From Tissierella sp. MB52-C2 (GTDB taxonomy: Bacteria; Bacillota; Clostridia; Tissierellales; Tissierellaceae): DNA of 64,000 nt. Shown in pieces: positions 25,665-34,854 of this stretch; position 1 is the stretch's first letter; each line of letters starts with the position of its first letter. Under the pieces are notes generated by a model that saw nothing but the letters and a program-made list of their open reading frames with translations, searched no databases and was not told the DNA's origin. The stretch spans positions 310,001 through 374,000 of the forward strand of contig NZ_CP133261.1 in assembly GCF_030931715.1 (NCBI RefSeq). The letters run 5' to 3'. Position numbers and translations under genes: made by a program.

Positions 25665-26396
25665 ATGAAACAGCCTCATATACTATGTGAACCAAAAGAC
25701 ATCTCTGAATATGTAATACTTCCAGGAGACCCAGGAAGGGTTTTGAGAGTGGGAGCATTATTAGATTCTTATGAAGAAGTAGCATATAATAGAGAGTTTA
25801 GAACTATAAAGGGTTATTATAAGGGGGTTCCCATAACAGTCACATCTACAGGAATAGGAGGCCCGTCAGCTTCCATAGCCATAGAAGAATTGATTTCCTG
25901 TGGTGCAAAATACCTTATTAGAATAGGTTCAGGTGGTGCAGTTCAATCGAATATCGACATAGGTGATTTAATTGTTTGTTCTGCCGCCACAAGAGAAGAA
26001 GGTACTACAAGTATGTATATAACCCCAACATATCCAGCTGTACCAGATATAAAACTTACTAATTTAATTATAGATACTTGTGAAGAACTAAAATACAAAT
26101 ATCATTATGGAATAGTTAGATCCCATGACTCTTTCTATACGGACAATGAAGACAAAATAATGGAGTATTGGAATAGTAAAAATATATTGGCTTCAGATAT
26201 GGAAACTTCATCCTTGTTCGTAATTGGACAGCTTAGAGGAGTAAAAACAGCTAGTATACTAAACAATGTTGTAAAATATGACTCAGGATTAAAAGAAAGT
26301 ATAGGGGACTATGTAATGGAAGGCATAGGATCTGTAGAAGGTGAAAAGAGACAAATTATTTTGGCGTTAGAAACCTTTGCAAAGTTAAATAAATAG
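25665..26396 (+). CDS. Uridine phosphorylase-like nucleoside phosphorylase
   Basis: The 243-residue product matches the NP-I phosphorylase family: VILPGDPGRVLRVG (phosphate loop), NREFRTIKGYYKGVPITV, STGIGGPSASIAIEEL, IRIGSGGAVQ and the nucleoside-site ASDMETSSLFVIG. It cleaves nucleosides with phosphate to base plus (deoxy)ribose 1-phosphate. The sequence favours uridine phosphorylase over trimeric or hexameric purine types, with moderate certainty. It is the last gene of the uptake operon: transported nucleosides would be split here, and xpt and hpt in this window could reuse purine bases. Confidence 0.88.
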   Translation: MKQPHILCEPKDISEYVILPGDPGRVLRVGALLDSYEEVAYNREFRTIKGYYKGVPITVTSTGIGGPSASIAIEELISCGAKYLIRIGSGGAVQSNIDIGDLIVCSAATREEGTTSMYITPTYPAVPDIKLTNLIIDTCEELKYKYHYGIVRSHDSFYTDNEDKIMEYWNSKNILASDMETSSLFVIGQLRGVKTASILNNVVKYDSGLKESIGDYVMEGIGSVEGEKRQIILALETFAKLNK

Positions 26397-26407
26397 CAAA
26401 AAGCATA

Positions 26408-26449
26408 TAAACCCAAGGATTTATAGAATTAATAAATCCTTGGGTTTAA
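26408..26449 (+). terminator. Terminator of the nucleoside operon
   Basis: Stem TAAACCCAAGGATTTAT and its complement around AGAATTA, followed by AATGTTATT. Strong stem, weak T run. Confidence 0.75.
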
Positions 26450-26539
26450 TGTTATTAAATTAACTTAATAAAGTAGGGATTATAATAAAAAAAGCTGGGT
26501 ATTACAATACTACTGGAGTATATTAAAGGGGGATTATAT

Positions 26540-27541
26540 ATGATTGTAGGAAATTTGATTAATGAGTATGGAAACAAACATTCACCTTATCTAAAGGGGT
26601 TGGTAAATCATTTACCAATGGCTCAATTAGCATTATATAAAATGAGTCAAGATTTAGAAAAGGTAAAGGATTTTACCGAAACTTATGTAAAATGTGTAGA
26701 TATTGATCCAGTAAAAACAGACTATATAAAAATTAACTCCATAGAAGAATGCCTTGGGAAACGAGAATTATATGAATCATGTTTAGATATCATAAGAAAA
26801 GAAATTAAGGAAAAAAACATAGATGAAATTATAAGATATGTACTTAATACTTATCCATTTGGTATGTCATCTGGGCTTTTTCATACATCCATTAGATTAG
26901 CTTATGGAGTTGAAGGCTTCAAAATGGAGGAGGAATTAAGTGAAGAGGTGGCTAGAGCCTTGGCATATTATATTACAGCTTATAGAAAGGCAGATATATT
27001 CGAAAGAAAAATTAATCCTACAGATATTTTGCAAGAATTAGATAGATTGATAAATAATGAAAAGATAAAAGAAATACTACAATCTAAAACCACAATGGGC
27101 CAAAAAATTAAAGCTTTATATGAAAGTGAAGATTATATGAAATTAGGATTTTTAATAGATGGAGATGAAGATGAGAAGATAAATACATTACTTCAAATTC
27201 TACTGCCAACTTATATTAATTCAGGTAGTATAGTTATACTACATTGCATAACAGGACTTCATGCATTATTAGTATTAAAGGAATACTATAATGATTTTGA
27301 TACTGCACTAGATATTATGACTACTTGTGTTATTACACATTTATTAACTAATGAAAATCTAATGTTTACTACTGAAAAAGATAGAATAATAGACTTCTCA
27401 TGGAACTATATATTGAGCATGTGTGTAGAATCAACAGACGTTCATACTTTGAAGTTTGCCTACAGCTGTAGAGAACTCTATAAAAGAAATAAAATGATTG
27501 AATTAAAAAAAGCAGCTAAAAAAAGACTTATAAGATATTAA
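26540..27541 (+). CDS. Questin oxidase-like family protein (DUF4243-type)
   Basis: A 333-residue protein, largely helical. Conserved-looking histidine segments are NHLPMAQLALYKM near the start, GLFHTSIRLAYGVEGF, LHCITGLHALLVL and DVHTLKFAYSCRELY near the end. This histidine pattern recalls the questin-oxidase-like (DUF4243) family known from fungal Baeyer-Villiger-type oxidations; I make the match from memory of motifs, with moderate confidence. An oxygen-using role would be surprising in an anaerobe, so the bacterial function is probably different. GGGGG precedes the ATG. It is monocistronic. Confidence 0.55.
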   Translation: MIVGNLINEYGNKHSPYLKGLVNHLPMAQLALYKMSQDLEKVKDFTETYVKCVDIDPVKTDYIKINSIEECLGKRELYESCLDIIRKEIKEKNIDEIIRYVLNTYPFGMSSGLFHTSIRLAYGVEGFKMEEELSEEVARALAYYITAYRKADIFERKINPTDILQELDRLINNEKIKEILQSKTTMGQKIKALYESEDYMKLGFLIDGDEDEKINTLLQILLPTYINSGSIVILHCITGLHALLVLKEYYNDFDTALDIMTTCVITHLLTNENLMFTTEKDRIIDFSWNYILSMCVESTDVHTLKFAYSCRELYKRNKMIELKKAAKKRLIRY

Positions 27542-27542
27542 C

Positions 27543-27589
27543 AAATAACTCCGATTTTTGAAGTCTGACTTCAAAAATCGGAGTTATTT
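27543..27589. terminator. Bidirectional terminator between the questin-oxidase-like gene and tyrS
   Basis: Perfect 20-pair stem AATAACTCCGATTTTTGAAG with its complement and a TCTGA loop, with T runs on both strands, between convergent genes. Confidence 0.9.
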
Positions 27590-28812
27590 TAAATTCTCAC
27601 TTGATGATATACTTTTTTACCTTTTTTAATCATTATTTTTCCATCCTTGAAATCCTCTAGTGTAATTTGTTTATCTATAGATTCAACTTTTACCTCATCA
27701 ATAGATATGCCACCTTGCTCTACTAGTCTTCTTCCTTCACCATTAGATTTAGTAAGACCTATTTCTTTTAATAAGTCAAGAATACCTATACCTTTTTCAA
27801 AGGTAGATTTATTCATTTCTGTAAATGGTATAGAACCTTCATCTATACCGCCTGAGAATAGTGCTCTAGCTGCTTGTTGTGCTTTATTAGCTTCTTCTTC
27901 TCCATGGATTAATTTAGTTACTTCAAAGGCTAATATTTCCTTAGCAGTATTGATTTCTGATCCTTCTAATGCACTAAGTCTTCTTACTTCATCCATAGGA
28001 ATAAATGTAAGCATTCTTAAACATTTATTTACATCTGCATCTTCAACATTTCTCCAATATTGGTAGAATTCATAAGGAGATGTTTTTTCTGGATCTAGCC
28101 ATACAGCACCCTTAGCAGTTTTACCCATTTTATCCCCTTCACTATTTGTAAGAAGTGTACAGGTCATCGCATATACTTGTTTACTAGACTTTCTTCTTAC
28201 TAAATCCATACCAGCAATCATATTTGACCATTGGTCATCTCCACCTAATTGCATTTTACAGTTATGTTTTTCATTTAATACATGGAAGTCATACCCTTGC
28301 ATTAACATATAGTTGAACTCTAAGAAGGACAATCCTTTTTCAAGTCTTTGTTTGAAACACTCAGCAGTTAACATTCTATTTACAGAGAAATGTGCTCCTA
28401 CTTCTCTTAAAAAATCAACATAATTTAAATCAAGTAGCCAATCAGCATTATTTTCTAAAATTGCTTTGCCATCACTAAAATCTATTAATCTTTCTAATTG
28501 TTTTTTTATACAACTTACATTATATGCTATATCTTCTTTAGTAAGCATATTTCTCATATCAGTTCTGCCTGATGGGTCTCCAACCATTGCAGTACCGCCA
28601 CCAACTAAAGCAATAGGTCTGTGACCTGCTCTTTGCATATGAGCCATAAACATCATGGCTATAAAGTGACCTACGTGGAGACTATCAGCTGTAGGGTCAA
28701 ATCCTATATAAAATGTTACACTTTCTTTACCTAATAGTTCTCTTATTTCTTCTTCATGGGTAGTTTGTTTTATATATCCCCTATCCATTAGAATGTCAAA
28801 TACATTCTCCAT
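27589..28812 (-). CDS. tyrS: Tyrosyl-tRNA synthetase
   Basis: The 407-residue class I synthetase has the HIGH-type motif in [12 protein letters not shown], the tyrosine-site segments [23 protein letters not shown], the KMSKS-like [10 protein letters not shown] and a C-terminal S4 RNA-binding domain ([13 protein letters not shown]). (The tyrosine-site segment is quoted for its Y, D, Q and GGDDQW residues.) It charges tRNA-Tyr in the cytoplasm. AGGAGGG precedes the ATG. Transcription starts far upstream and passes a T-box leader, and a tandem palindromic repeat separates the T-box terminator from the gene. Confidence 0.95.
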   Translation of the reverse strand: MENVFDILMDRGYIKQTTHEEEIRELLGKESVTFYIGFDPTADSLHVGHFIAMMFMAHMQRAGHRPIALVGGGTAMVGDPSGRTDMRNMLTKEDIAYNVSCIKKQLERLIDFSDGKAILENNADWLLDLNYVDFLREVGAHFSVNRMLTAECFKQRLEKGLSFLEFNYMLMQGYDFHVLNEKHNCKMQLGGDDQWSNMIAGMDLVRRKSSKQVYAMTCTLLTNSEGDKMGKTAKGAVWLDPEKTSPYEFYQYWRNVEDADVNKCLRMLTFIPMDEVRRLSALEGSEINTAKEILAFEVTKLIHGEEEANKAQQAARALFSGGIDEGSIPFTEMNKSTFEKGIGILDLLKEIGLTKSNGEGRRLVEQGGISIDEVKVESIDKQITLEDFKDGKIMIKKGKKVYHQVRI

Positions 28813-28834
28813 TTTATCCCTCCTGTTTTCTAAA

Positions 28835-29050
28835 TGCCGCAGTTTCGCAACTCAAATCTATTTACTCGCTACGCTCATATAGATTTGGTGCTCATTGTGT
28901 TTGACCTACTAAAGCTCACTATCGTTCGCTAAGTTAGGTCATTTGCCGCAGTCTCGAAACTCAAATCTATTTACTCGTTACACTCGTATAGATTTGGTTC
29001 TCGTTGCGTTTGACCTACATCAGCTCGTTACACTCGCTGTGTTAGGTCAT
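28835..29050 (-). repeat. Two tandem imperfect copies of a ~108-bp palindrome-rich unit in the tyrS leader
   Basis: Copy 1 is 28835-28943 and copy 2 is 28944-29050. Both begin TGCCGCAGT and end in TTAGGTCAT. Each contains two inverted repeats: AAATCTAT ... ATAGATTT and TGACCTA ... TTAGGTCA. The loops hold CTCGCTACGCTC-type sequence that varies in compensating fashion between copies. There is no open reading frame. It lies between the T-box terminator and the tyrS ribosome binding site, so it is transcribed in the 5' leader whenever the T-box is antiterminated. Likely a small non-autonomous mobile or REP-like repeat. Confidence 0.8.
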
Positions 29051-29054
29051 AAAA

Positions 29055-29265
29055 AACGGGCCTCATCTCATCTAAAGGACGAGAGGAAACCCGTGGTACC
29101 ACCTTAATTCGCATAAAGCCTCAGCCACGTAACGTGTGGGAAACGCAATAAAATATTGAAACTCCAGAGTTGTAATTCGTTAATTGAAGGATGTAGATTT
29201 CTCACCAATAATCTACTCTCTGTGGATTCACCTTTAATTAGCTACTGAACACCTTCATAGTCTAT
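29055..29265 (-). promoter_or_regulatory. T-box riboswitch controlling tyrS
   Basis: On the minus strand the core T-box sequence AAGGTGGTACCACGG (29091-29105) is followed by a terminator hairpin ACGGGTTTCC ... GAGGCCCGT and TTTTTT (29055-29094). Upstream lies a stem I region with AGAGAGTAG and, in a GAATTACAACTC bulge (29167-29178), a TAC specifier codon (29172-29174) that matches tyrosine. Uncharged tRNA-Tyr would stabilise the antiterminator and switch tyrS on. Confidence 0.92.
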
Positions 29266-29284
29266 ATATAGTTATATTTATATT

Positions 29285-29313
29285 ATATTAATACAATATG
29301 GAGATGTTGTCAA
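29285..29313 (-). promoter_or_regulatory. Sigma-A promoter of the tyrS transcript
   Basis: Read on the minus strand: TTGACA, 17-base spacer, TAATAT, ending about 20 bases before the T-box. Confidence 0.75.
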
Positions 29314-29316
29314 GGA

Positions 29317-29353
29317 TAAAAGAAAAAAAGCCTAGAAAATTTCCAGGCTTTTG
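29317..29353 (-). terminator. Terminator of the superoxide reductase gene
   Basis: AAAAGCCT / AGGCTTTT with an A- and T-rich interior; on the minus strand it is followed by TTTTTTTCTTTT. It overlaps the tyrS promoter region. Confidence 0.8.
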
Positions 29354-29379
29354 ATTACAAGTTAAAAATCATATAGATA

Positions 29380-29757
29380 TTATGCTTCGACTTTAAGCTC
29401 TACGCTATTTTCCCATAGTCCATGGATATTACAATAGGACTCTGCGTATATTGTACCACATTTTGAAGGCTTAAATCTAAGTGATACATTTGGTTCAGTA
29501 AATAATTCACTTTCACCATGAGATGTAAAATTACAGGATCCAATTTCTATTGGAAATTTGTGTCCTTCTGGTTGATAATAGACTTTGATCCATGATATGT
29601 AATGCTCAAATGTATTTGGATGTGCTATTTCTTCTCCAACCATAACTTTAATATCTACTAAATCCCCAAGCTTAACTTTTTCAGGAGCATGAATTACTGG
29701 TACGTGTTTTTCACCTTTCCAATCTCCACTTTGATATAAACTGCCTATACTCTTCAT
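29380..29757 (-). CDS. Superoxide reductase (neelaredoxin / class II desulfoferrodoxin)
   Basis: A 125-residue protein with the complete catalytic Fe(His)4Cys site: E16-K17-H18 in GEKHVPV, H46 and H52 in AHPNTFEHYISWI, and C109 with H112 in YCNIHGLW. It lacks the N-terminal desulforedoxin FeS4 domain, hence the neelaredoxin type. It reduces superoxide to peroxide without releasing oxygen, using electrons from rubredoxin (gene at 15146). The ATG at 29757 has GGAGGG upstream; 17 in-frame codons before it are not used. A single-gene unit; its presence is strong evidence for an anaerobe. Confidence 0.93.
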   Translation of the reverse strand: MKSIGSLYQSGDWKGEKHVPVIHAPEKVKLGDLVDIKVMVGEEIAHPNTFEHYISWIKVYYQPEGHKFPIEIGSCNFTSHGESELFTEPNVSLRFKPSKCGTIYAESYCNIHGLWENSVELKVEA

Positions 29758-29895
29758 ATAAAATCCCTCCACAATTATTATTTCTAACCTGTTACTATAT
29801 ATACCCAAGTATTAAAAAAAATAATCAATATTATGTAGGTAAATCTTTTATATTTAGAGTATAATAGAGTTAGAGATTCTTGAAGGAGAGATGAA

Positions 29896-31029
29896 ATGGG
29901 AAATATTGAATTAATAGCTACTGCTACCTTTGGTTTAGAAGCAGTAGTAAAAAGAGAATTAATGAATTTAGGATATAATGATTTAGTGGTAGAAAACGGT
30001 AAAGTAATATTTACTGGAACAGAAAAAGATATACCAAAGACTAATTTATGGTTAAGAACGGCAGATAGAGTTCTTTTAAAGATGGGAGAGTTTAAGGCTT
30101 TAACCTTTGATGAATTATTTGAAAAAACAAAGGCACTGCCATGGGATCAATGGATCACGGAAGATGCAAACTTTGTAGTAAATGGAAAGAGTATAGACTC
30201 AAAGTTATTTAGTATATCAGATTGTCAGAGAATAGTAGAAAAAGCAGTGATAGAAAAGCTAAAGACTAAATATAATGTAGAGTGGTTCGAGAAATCAGGA
30301 GCTAAATATACTATTGAAGTGTCACTTCTCAAAGATGTAGCAACTTTAACTATAGATACATCAGGAGAAGGACTTCATAAAAGAGGATATAGAGATAGAC
30401 AAGGAGATGCCCCTATAAAAGAGACATTGGCTGCAGCTATGATACTTTTAAGCTATTGGAATAAGGATAGAGTTCTATTGGACCCATTCTGTGGTTCAGG
30501 AACTATACCGATTGAGGCGGCCATGATAGGGAGAAACATGGCTCCTGGTCTTGATAGAAATTTTGCGGCAGAAGGGTGGCCGAAGGTAAAGGAAGAATAC
30601 TGGAAGGAAGCGAGGAAGGAAGCTTTTCAAGTAATAGACAATGATACTAAGCTGCATATCCTTGGTTGTGATATAGATAGAAAGGCTATTCTTCGTGCTA
30701 GAGATAATGCTGCAAATCTAGGACTAGAAGATGATATTGCATTTTTTATTAAAGACTTTAGAGATGCAGAACTAAAAAATGAATATGGGGTAGTTATAAC
30801 TAACCCACCTTATGGTGAAAGATTAAGTGAGAAAAGAGAAGTAGAAAGACTGCATAAAGACTTAGGAATTAAGTTTAAGGAGTTAGACACCTGGTCATTA
30901 TATGTAATTACTTCTGAGGAAGAGTTTGAAAAACAGTATGGCAAAAAAGCAAATAAGAAGAGAAAGCTATATAACGGAAGGATAAAAGTAGATTACTATC
31001 AATACTATGGACCAAGACCAGAAAAATAG
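29896..31029 (+). CDS. THUMP-domain class I RNA methyltransferase (RlmL/YpsC-like)
   Basis: The 377-residue protein has an N-terminal THUMP RNA-binding region (LIATATFGLEAVVKRELMNL), then a SAM-dependent methyltransferase domain with LLDPFCGSGTIPIEAAMIG and the N-methyl signature VVITNPPYGERL. The family methylates N2 of guanine in 23S rRNA (RlmL) or related tRNA positions. The C-terminal second domain of long E. coli RlmL is absent, as in other Firmicutes. AAGGAGAG precedes the start. Confidence 0.9.
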   Translation: MGNIELIATATFGLEAVVKRELMNLGYNDLVVENGKVIFTGTEKDIPKTNLWLRTADRVLLKMGEFKALTFDELFEKTKALPWDQWITEDANFVVNGKSIDSKLFSISDCQRIVEKAVIEKLKTKYNVEWFEKSGAKYTIEVSLLKDVATLTIDTSGEGLHKRGYRDRQGDAPIKETLAAAMILLSYWNKDRVLLDPFCGSGTIPIEAAMIGRNMAPGLDRNFAAEGWPKVKEEYWKEARKEAFQVIDNDTKLHILGCDIDRKAILRARDNAANLGLEDDIAFFIKDFRDAELKNEYGVVITNPPYGERLSEKREVERLHKDLGIKFKELDTWSLYVITSEEEFEKQYGKKANKKRKLYNGRIKVDYYQYYGPRPEK

Positions 31030-31145
31030 TAAAGAGTGGATAGCTTTGAATAAAGCTTAAGGTAATGTAAACTATAGGGTGAAAAACTAGTTTTTTAAAT
31101 TTACTCTAAATAAAATTGGATTTAATAAAAAACGGAGGTGTAGAT

Positions 31146-31673
31146 ATGAAGATTTATACTAAGACTGGAGATAAAGGTACTACAGGGCTTTTTGATAACA
31201 AAAGAGTATCAAAGGATGATATAAGAGTGGAAAGTTATGGTACTATTGATGAATTAGGGTCTTTTATGGGATTGGCGAAGAACTATGTAGATGATAAGGA
31301 AATGTATGGGCTAATTCAAGAGATTCAAAATAAGCTATTCACCGTTGCCACAAATCTAGCAACAGAAGATAGTACAAAGGTGAAATATCATATATCGGAA
31401 AAAGATATAGATGACTTGGAAAAGATAATCGATTTATATATGGGAAAGTTAAATAATCCAACTAATTTTATAGTGCCAGGCTCAGGAAAAAAATCGGCAT
31501 ATCTTCATGTCTCTAGAACTATATGTAGAAGAGCAGAGAGAAGGATTATTACTTTGTCAAACTATGCAGAGGTGGACCCTTTGGTTTTAAAATATGTAAA
31601 TAGACTTTCAGACTGTCTATATGCAATGGCTAGATACTCCGAAGAAAAAGAAATCAATGTTAAATATACTTAA
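31146..31673 (+). CDS. ATP:cob(I)alamin adenosyltransferase, PduO type
   Basis: A 175-residue protein with the PduO-family start KIYTKTGDKGTTGLFDNKRV, YGTIDELGSFMGLAK, and the C-terminal ATP/cobalamin segment HVSRTICRRAERRIITL. It transfers the adenosyl group of ATP to cob(I)alamin, making coenzyme B12. The start at 31146 follows CGGAGG. The B12-dependent mutase at 62858 would need this product, though the genes are far apart. Located between a methyltransferase and a phosphatase gene with no clear operon partner. Confidence 0.92.
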   Translation: MKIYTKTGDKGTTGLFDNKRVSKDDIRVESYGTIDELGSFMGLAKNYVDDKEMYGLIQEIQNKLFTVATNLATEDSTKVKYHISEKDIDDLEKIIDLYMGKLNNPTNFIVPGSGKKSAYLHVSRTICRRAERRIITLSNYAEVDPLVLKYVNRLSDCLYAMARYSEEKEINVKYT

Positions 31674-31802
31674 AGATTATGGGAGGTCTATAGGGATAAA
31701 GTAATAAATTTAAAAAAGAGTAGAAATTATTATGTAAATAGTATAGAATGAAAAAAAAGAGTAGTTTTTATAATACAAATAAATATTATATAGGTGATAA
31801 GC

Positions 31803-32927
31803 ATGCTAAGAAAAGAAGAGTTGAGTCCTGTAGAAAAGAAGATAGAAGAATATGGTATGCTAAACTATCATGTATTAGAAGGTATGGCAGACTGGGTCCG
31901 AGTAGTAGATAATGATGGAACTATTATATATGCCAATAGAACAATGAAAGAATCTTTAGGAGATAATATTATTGGCATGAAATGTTATAGAAGTCATTGT
32001 AAGACCACTCCTTGCACTTTCTGTATTACAAAAAGAAGTATAAATACTGGTGAAACTGTACAAAAAGAAGAACAAATTAATGGAAGATATTTTTCAGTGA
32101 AATCATCTCCTGTTACTAATTCAGATGGAGAAGTCTTTGCGGCAGTAGAAGTATTTAGAGATGTGACAAGGGAAAGAAAATTAGAGTTAGAGTTAATCGA
32201 TAAAAATAAAAAGATGAGTAAGGATCTTGGTTTTGCTAAAAGAATCCAAGAGAAAATCCTGCCTAATAAAGAGGCATTAGGAAATATTTTTATTAACTAT
32301 ATATATAAGCCTTCAGAGATGTTAAGTGGTGATATGTTTGATGTATTTCATATTGATGATGAAAATATAGGGATATATATATCGGACGTATCTGGCCATG
32401 GTATTGCAGCAGCTATGATGACTATGTTTATTAGGCAAACTATGAGATCTATAAAGGATGATCATTTAGACCCATCAGCTACATTGTCTGAATTATATAA
32501 GAGATTTAGCGCTTTAAATTTAGAAGTAGATAAATATTTTACCATGTTTTATGGTGTTTTTAATAAGAGTACCTATGAATTTAAATATGCAAATGCAGGG
32601 CATAATTGCATACCGATTAAATACAACAATGATGGTATGGAAATGTTAGAAGTAAAAGGATATCCTATGGTTTTACTATTTGATGAAATTATATATGATG
32701 AAGAAACTATTCAATTAAAAAAAGGTGATAAAATATTATTTTATACAGATGGGATAACTGAAGCCAAGGATAAGGCTGGACGAGAATTTGGTACAGAAAG
32801 TGTAATTAATATGATTAAAAATCATAAAGACGATATTTTAAATGAAATAAATAATAAGATTATAACCTATAGCTGGGGAGAACAACAAGATGATTTCGCC
32901 CTAGTACTTATGGAAGTAATCGAATAA
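31803..32927 (+). CDS. PAS domain plus SpoIIE/RsbU-type PP2C phosphatase
   Basis: A 374-residue signalling protein. Residues about 20-130 form a PAS domain (WVRVVDNDGTIIYANRTMKE) with a cysteine cluster in MKCYRSHCKTTPCTFC. A helical linker leads to a PP2C-like serine phosphatase: YKPSEMLSGDMFDVF, ISDVSGHGIAAAMM, YANAGHN and YTDGITEAKD carry the metal-binding aspartates and glycines. Such proteins dephosphorylate anti-anti-sigma factors in partner-switching pathways. No anti-sigma or anti-anti-sigma gene is adjacent. The ATG at 31803 follows AGGTGAT. Confidence 0.88.
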   Translation: MLRKEELSPVEKKIEEYGMLNYHVLEGMADWVRVVDNDGTIIYANRTMKESLGDNIIGMKCYRSHCKTTPCTFCITKRSINTGETVQKEEQINGRYFSVKSSPVTNSDGEVFAAVEVFRDVTRERKLELELIDKNKKMSKDLGFAKRIQEKILPNKEALGNIFINYIYKPSEMLSGDMFDVFHIDDENIGIYISDVSGHGIAAAMMTMFIRQTMRSIKDDHLDPSATLSELYKRFSALNLEVDKYFTMFYGVFNKSTYEFKYANAGHNCIPIKYNNDGMEMLEVKGYPMVLLFDEIIYDEETIQLKKGDKILFYTDGITEAKDKAGREFGTESVINMIKNHKDDILNEINNKIITYSWGEQQDDFALVLMEVIE

Positions 32928-32957
32928 ATAGACTGAATAGCTAATATTCAGTCTATT
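32927..32957 (+). terminator. Terminator of the PAS-phosphatase gene
   Basis: AATAGACTGAATA / TATTCAGTCTATT with a short GCTAA loop, overlapping the stop codon; followed by GTTATTT. Confidence 0.8.
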
Positions 32958-33081
32958 GTTATTTAAGGCTACCTTAATAAAATTAGTAATGGTATAATAT
33001 ACATAATATGTAGTTGATTTACAAAAAAAGGTTTGATATAATATTAACAATTAAACTATTGATTGACTAGGGGGGATTTTT

Positions 33082-33861
33082 TTGAATTGGGATAATTTAT
33101 TGTTTAGGAAAGAGAAAAATATTGGAGTTTTATCAATTAATAGACCAAGTGCATTGAATGCCTTAAACGGAGCAGTATTGGAAGAATTAAATGAGGCAAT
33201 TGATATGATTAATAATGATGACGATATTCATATCCTTATATTGACTGGAGAAGGAAGGGCTTTTGTAGCTGGGGCAGATATAGGAGAAATGAAAGATATG
33301 AACTCAATAGAAGCTAGAGGATTTGCAGAAAAAGGATTATCCATATTTAGGCGAATAGAATTAATGGAAAAACCAGTAATTGCTGCAATAAATGGTTTTG
33401 CCTTAGGTGGTGGATGTGAACTTGCTATGTGCTGTGACATAAGAATAGCTTCGGAAAAAGCCAAGTTTGGACAACCAGAAGTTGGGCTAGGTATTATTCC
33501 AGGATTTGCTGGAACTCAAAGGTTAGCTAGATTAGTAGGATTAGGTAGAGCAAAGGAACTTATATTTACTTGCGATATAATTGATGCAGAGGAAGCTCAT
33601 AGAATTGGATTAGTCAATAAAGTAGTATCAGCAGAAGAACTGATGAATTTAGCCATGGAAATGGCAAATAAAATCGTATCTAAGGGACAGTTAGCCGTAA
33701 GATATGCTAAAGCTTCAATAAATAGAGGAATAGAAACAGATTTAGATACTGGAATGGTCATAGAAAAAGATTTATTTGGTTTATGTTTTTCAACAGAAGA
33801 CCAAAAAGAAGGAATGAAGGCTTTTTTAGAAAAACGTATACCTAATTATAAATTAAAATAA
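33082..33861 (+). CDS. crt: Enoyl-CoA hydratase / 3-hydroxybutyryl-CoA dehydratase (crotonase)
   Basis: A 259-residue crotonase: oxyanion-hole segments [13 protein letters not shown] and [17 protein letters not shown], the catalytic glutamate pair region [20 protein letters not shown] and the C-terminal [20 protein letters not shown]. It hydrates crotonyl-CoA reversibly, a step in butyrate formation or fatty-acyl-CoA degradation. The start is a TTG with AGGGGGG upstream; no better ATG exists. It is followed 14 bases later by the matching dehydrogenase gene, forming a two-gene unit. Confidence 0.92.
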   Translation: MNWDNLLFRKEKNIGVLSINRPSALNALNGAVLEELNEAIDMINNDDDIHILILTGEGRAFVAGADIGEMKDMNSIEARGFAEKGLSIFRRIELMEKPVIAAINGFALGGGCELAMCCDIRIASEKAKFGQPEVGLGIIPGFAGTQRLARLVGLGRAKELIFTCDIIDAEEAHRIGLVNKVVSAEELMNLAMEMANKIVSKGQLAVRYAKASINRGIETDLDTGMVIEKDLFGLCFSTEDQKEGMKAFLEKRIPNYKLK

Positions 33862-33875
33862 TTTGGAGGTGCCTT

Positions 33876-34724
33876 ATGAAAAAAGTAGGTATTTTAGGTA
33901 GGGGAACTATGGCTTGTGGTATTGTACAAATTTTTGCTCAGAAAGATTATAATGTTACTATGTGGGTTAGATCTATTGATGAAGAAAACCCAAGGGGAAG
34001 TATTAAATCTATAGAGAAGGGATTAAATAGACTGGTAGAAAAGGAAAAAATTACAAAAGAAAGTATGGATAATACATTAAACAATATCTCCATAACTACT
34101 TCCTATGAGGATTTAAAGGATTGTGATTTAGTCATTGAGGCTATATCTGAAGATATGGAGCTTAAAAAAGAGATATTTGCAAAACTAGATGTATTATGTA
34201 AAGAAGAAGCAATTCTTGCTACAAATACATCATCATTATCTATTACTGAAATTGCAAAATCTACCAATAGACCAGAGAAAATTATAGGAATGCATTTTTT
34301 TAATCCAGTTCCGATGATGAAATTAGTCGAAGTTATAAAAGGAATCGCTACTTCTGAAGAAACAAAAAATAAAATTATAGAATTATCTAAAGAACTAGGA
34401 AAGACTCCAGTAGAAGTAGAAGAAGCACCAGGCTTTGTAGTAAATAGAATACTGATTCCTATGATAAATGAAGCAGTAGGAATCTTAGCAGATGGAGTGG
34501 CTTCTGCAGAAGATATAGATGAAGCTATGAAACTAGGTGCAAATCATCCAATGGGACCTTTAGCACTTGCTGATTTAGTAGGTCTAGATGTTTGCTTGGC
34601 TATAATGGACGTTTTATATGAGGAATTTGGAGATCCTAAATACAGAGCACATCCATTACTTAGAAAAATGGTTAGAGGTGGCTTATTGGGTAGAAAAACT
34701 AAAAAAGGTTTCTTTGAATATTAA
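33876..34724 (+). CDS. hbd: 3-Hydroxybutyryl-CoA dehydrogenase
   Basis: The 282-residue protein begins with the NAD-binding [19 protein letters not shown] (GxGxxxxG) and contains [30 protein letters not shown] (catalytic histidine) and [16 protein letters not shown]. It interconverts acetoacetyl-CoA and 3-hydroxybutyryl-CoA. With crt upstream it covers two of the four steps from acetyl-CoA to butyryl-CoA; thiolase and butyryl-CoA dehydrogenase genes are not in this window. GGAGGT lies before the ATG. A long terminator overlaps the stop codon. Confidence 0.94.
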   Translation: MKKVGILGRGTMACGIVQIFAQKDYNVTMWVRSIDEENPRGSIKSIEKGLNRLVEKEKITKESMDNTLNNISITTSYEDLKDCDLVIEAISEDMELKKEIFAKLDVLCKEEAILATNTSSLSITEIAKSTNRPEKIIGMHFFNPVPMMKLVEVIKGIATSEETKNKIIELSKELGKTPVEVEEAPGFVVNRILIPMINEAVGILADGVASAEDIDEAMKLGANHPMGPLALADLVGLDVCLAIMDVLYEEFGDPKYRAHPLLRKMVRGGLLGRKTKKGFFEY

Positions 34725-34782
34725 AATTTGCAATATAAAAGACTCTTATTTAAATAAGAGTCTTTTATATTGCAAATTTTTA
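34723..34782 (+). terminator. Long terminator of crt-hbd
   Basis: A near-perfect stem of more than 25 pairs, starting AAAATTTGCAATATAAAAGA and closing at TTATTTAAATAAG, followed by TTTTAATT. Confidence 0.9.
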
Positions 34783-34854
34783 ATTAATAATTTAAAAATA
34801 TTTTTTTTGGTTACAATATACTAGTAAGAATCCACATGAGAAAGGTGGCTTTAT

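Noticed and set aside
28835-29050. CRISPR array or insertion-sequence ends in the tyrS leader
   Set aside because: Only two adjacent copies without spacers, no cas genes, no transposase and no terminal inverted repeats bounding a gene.
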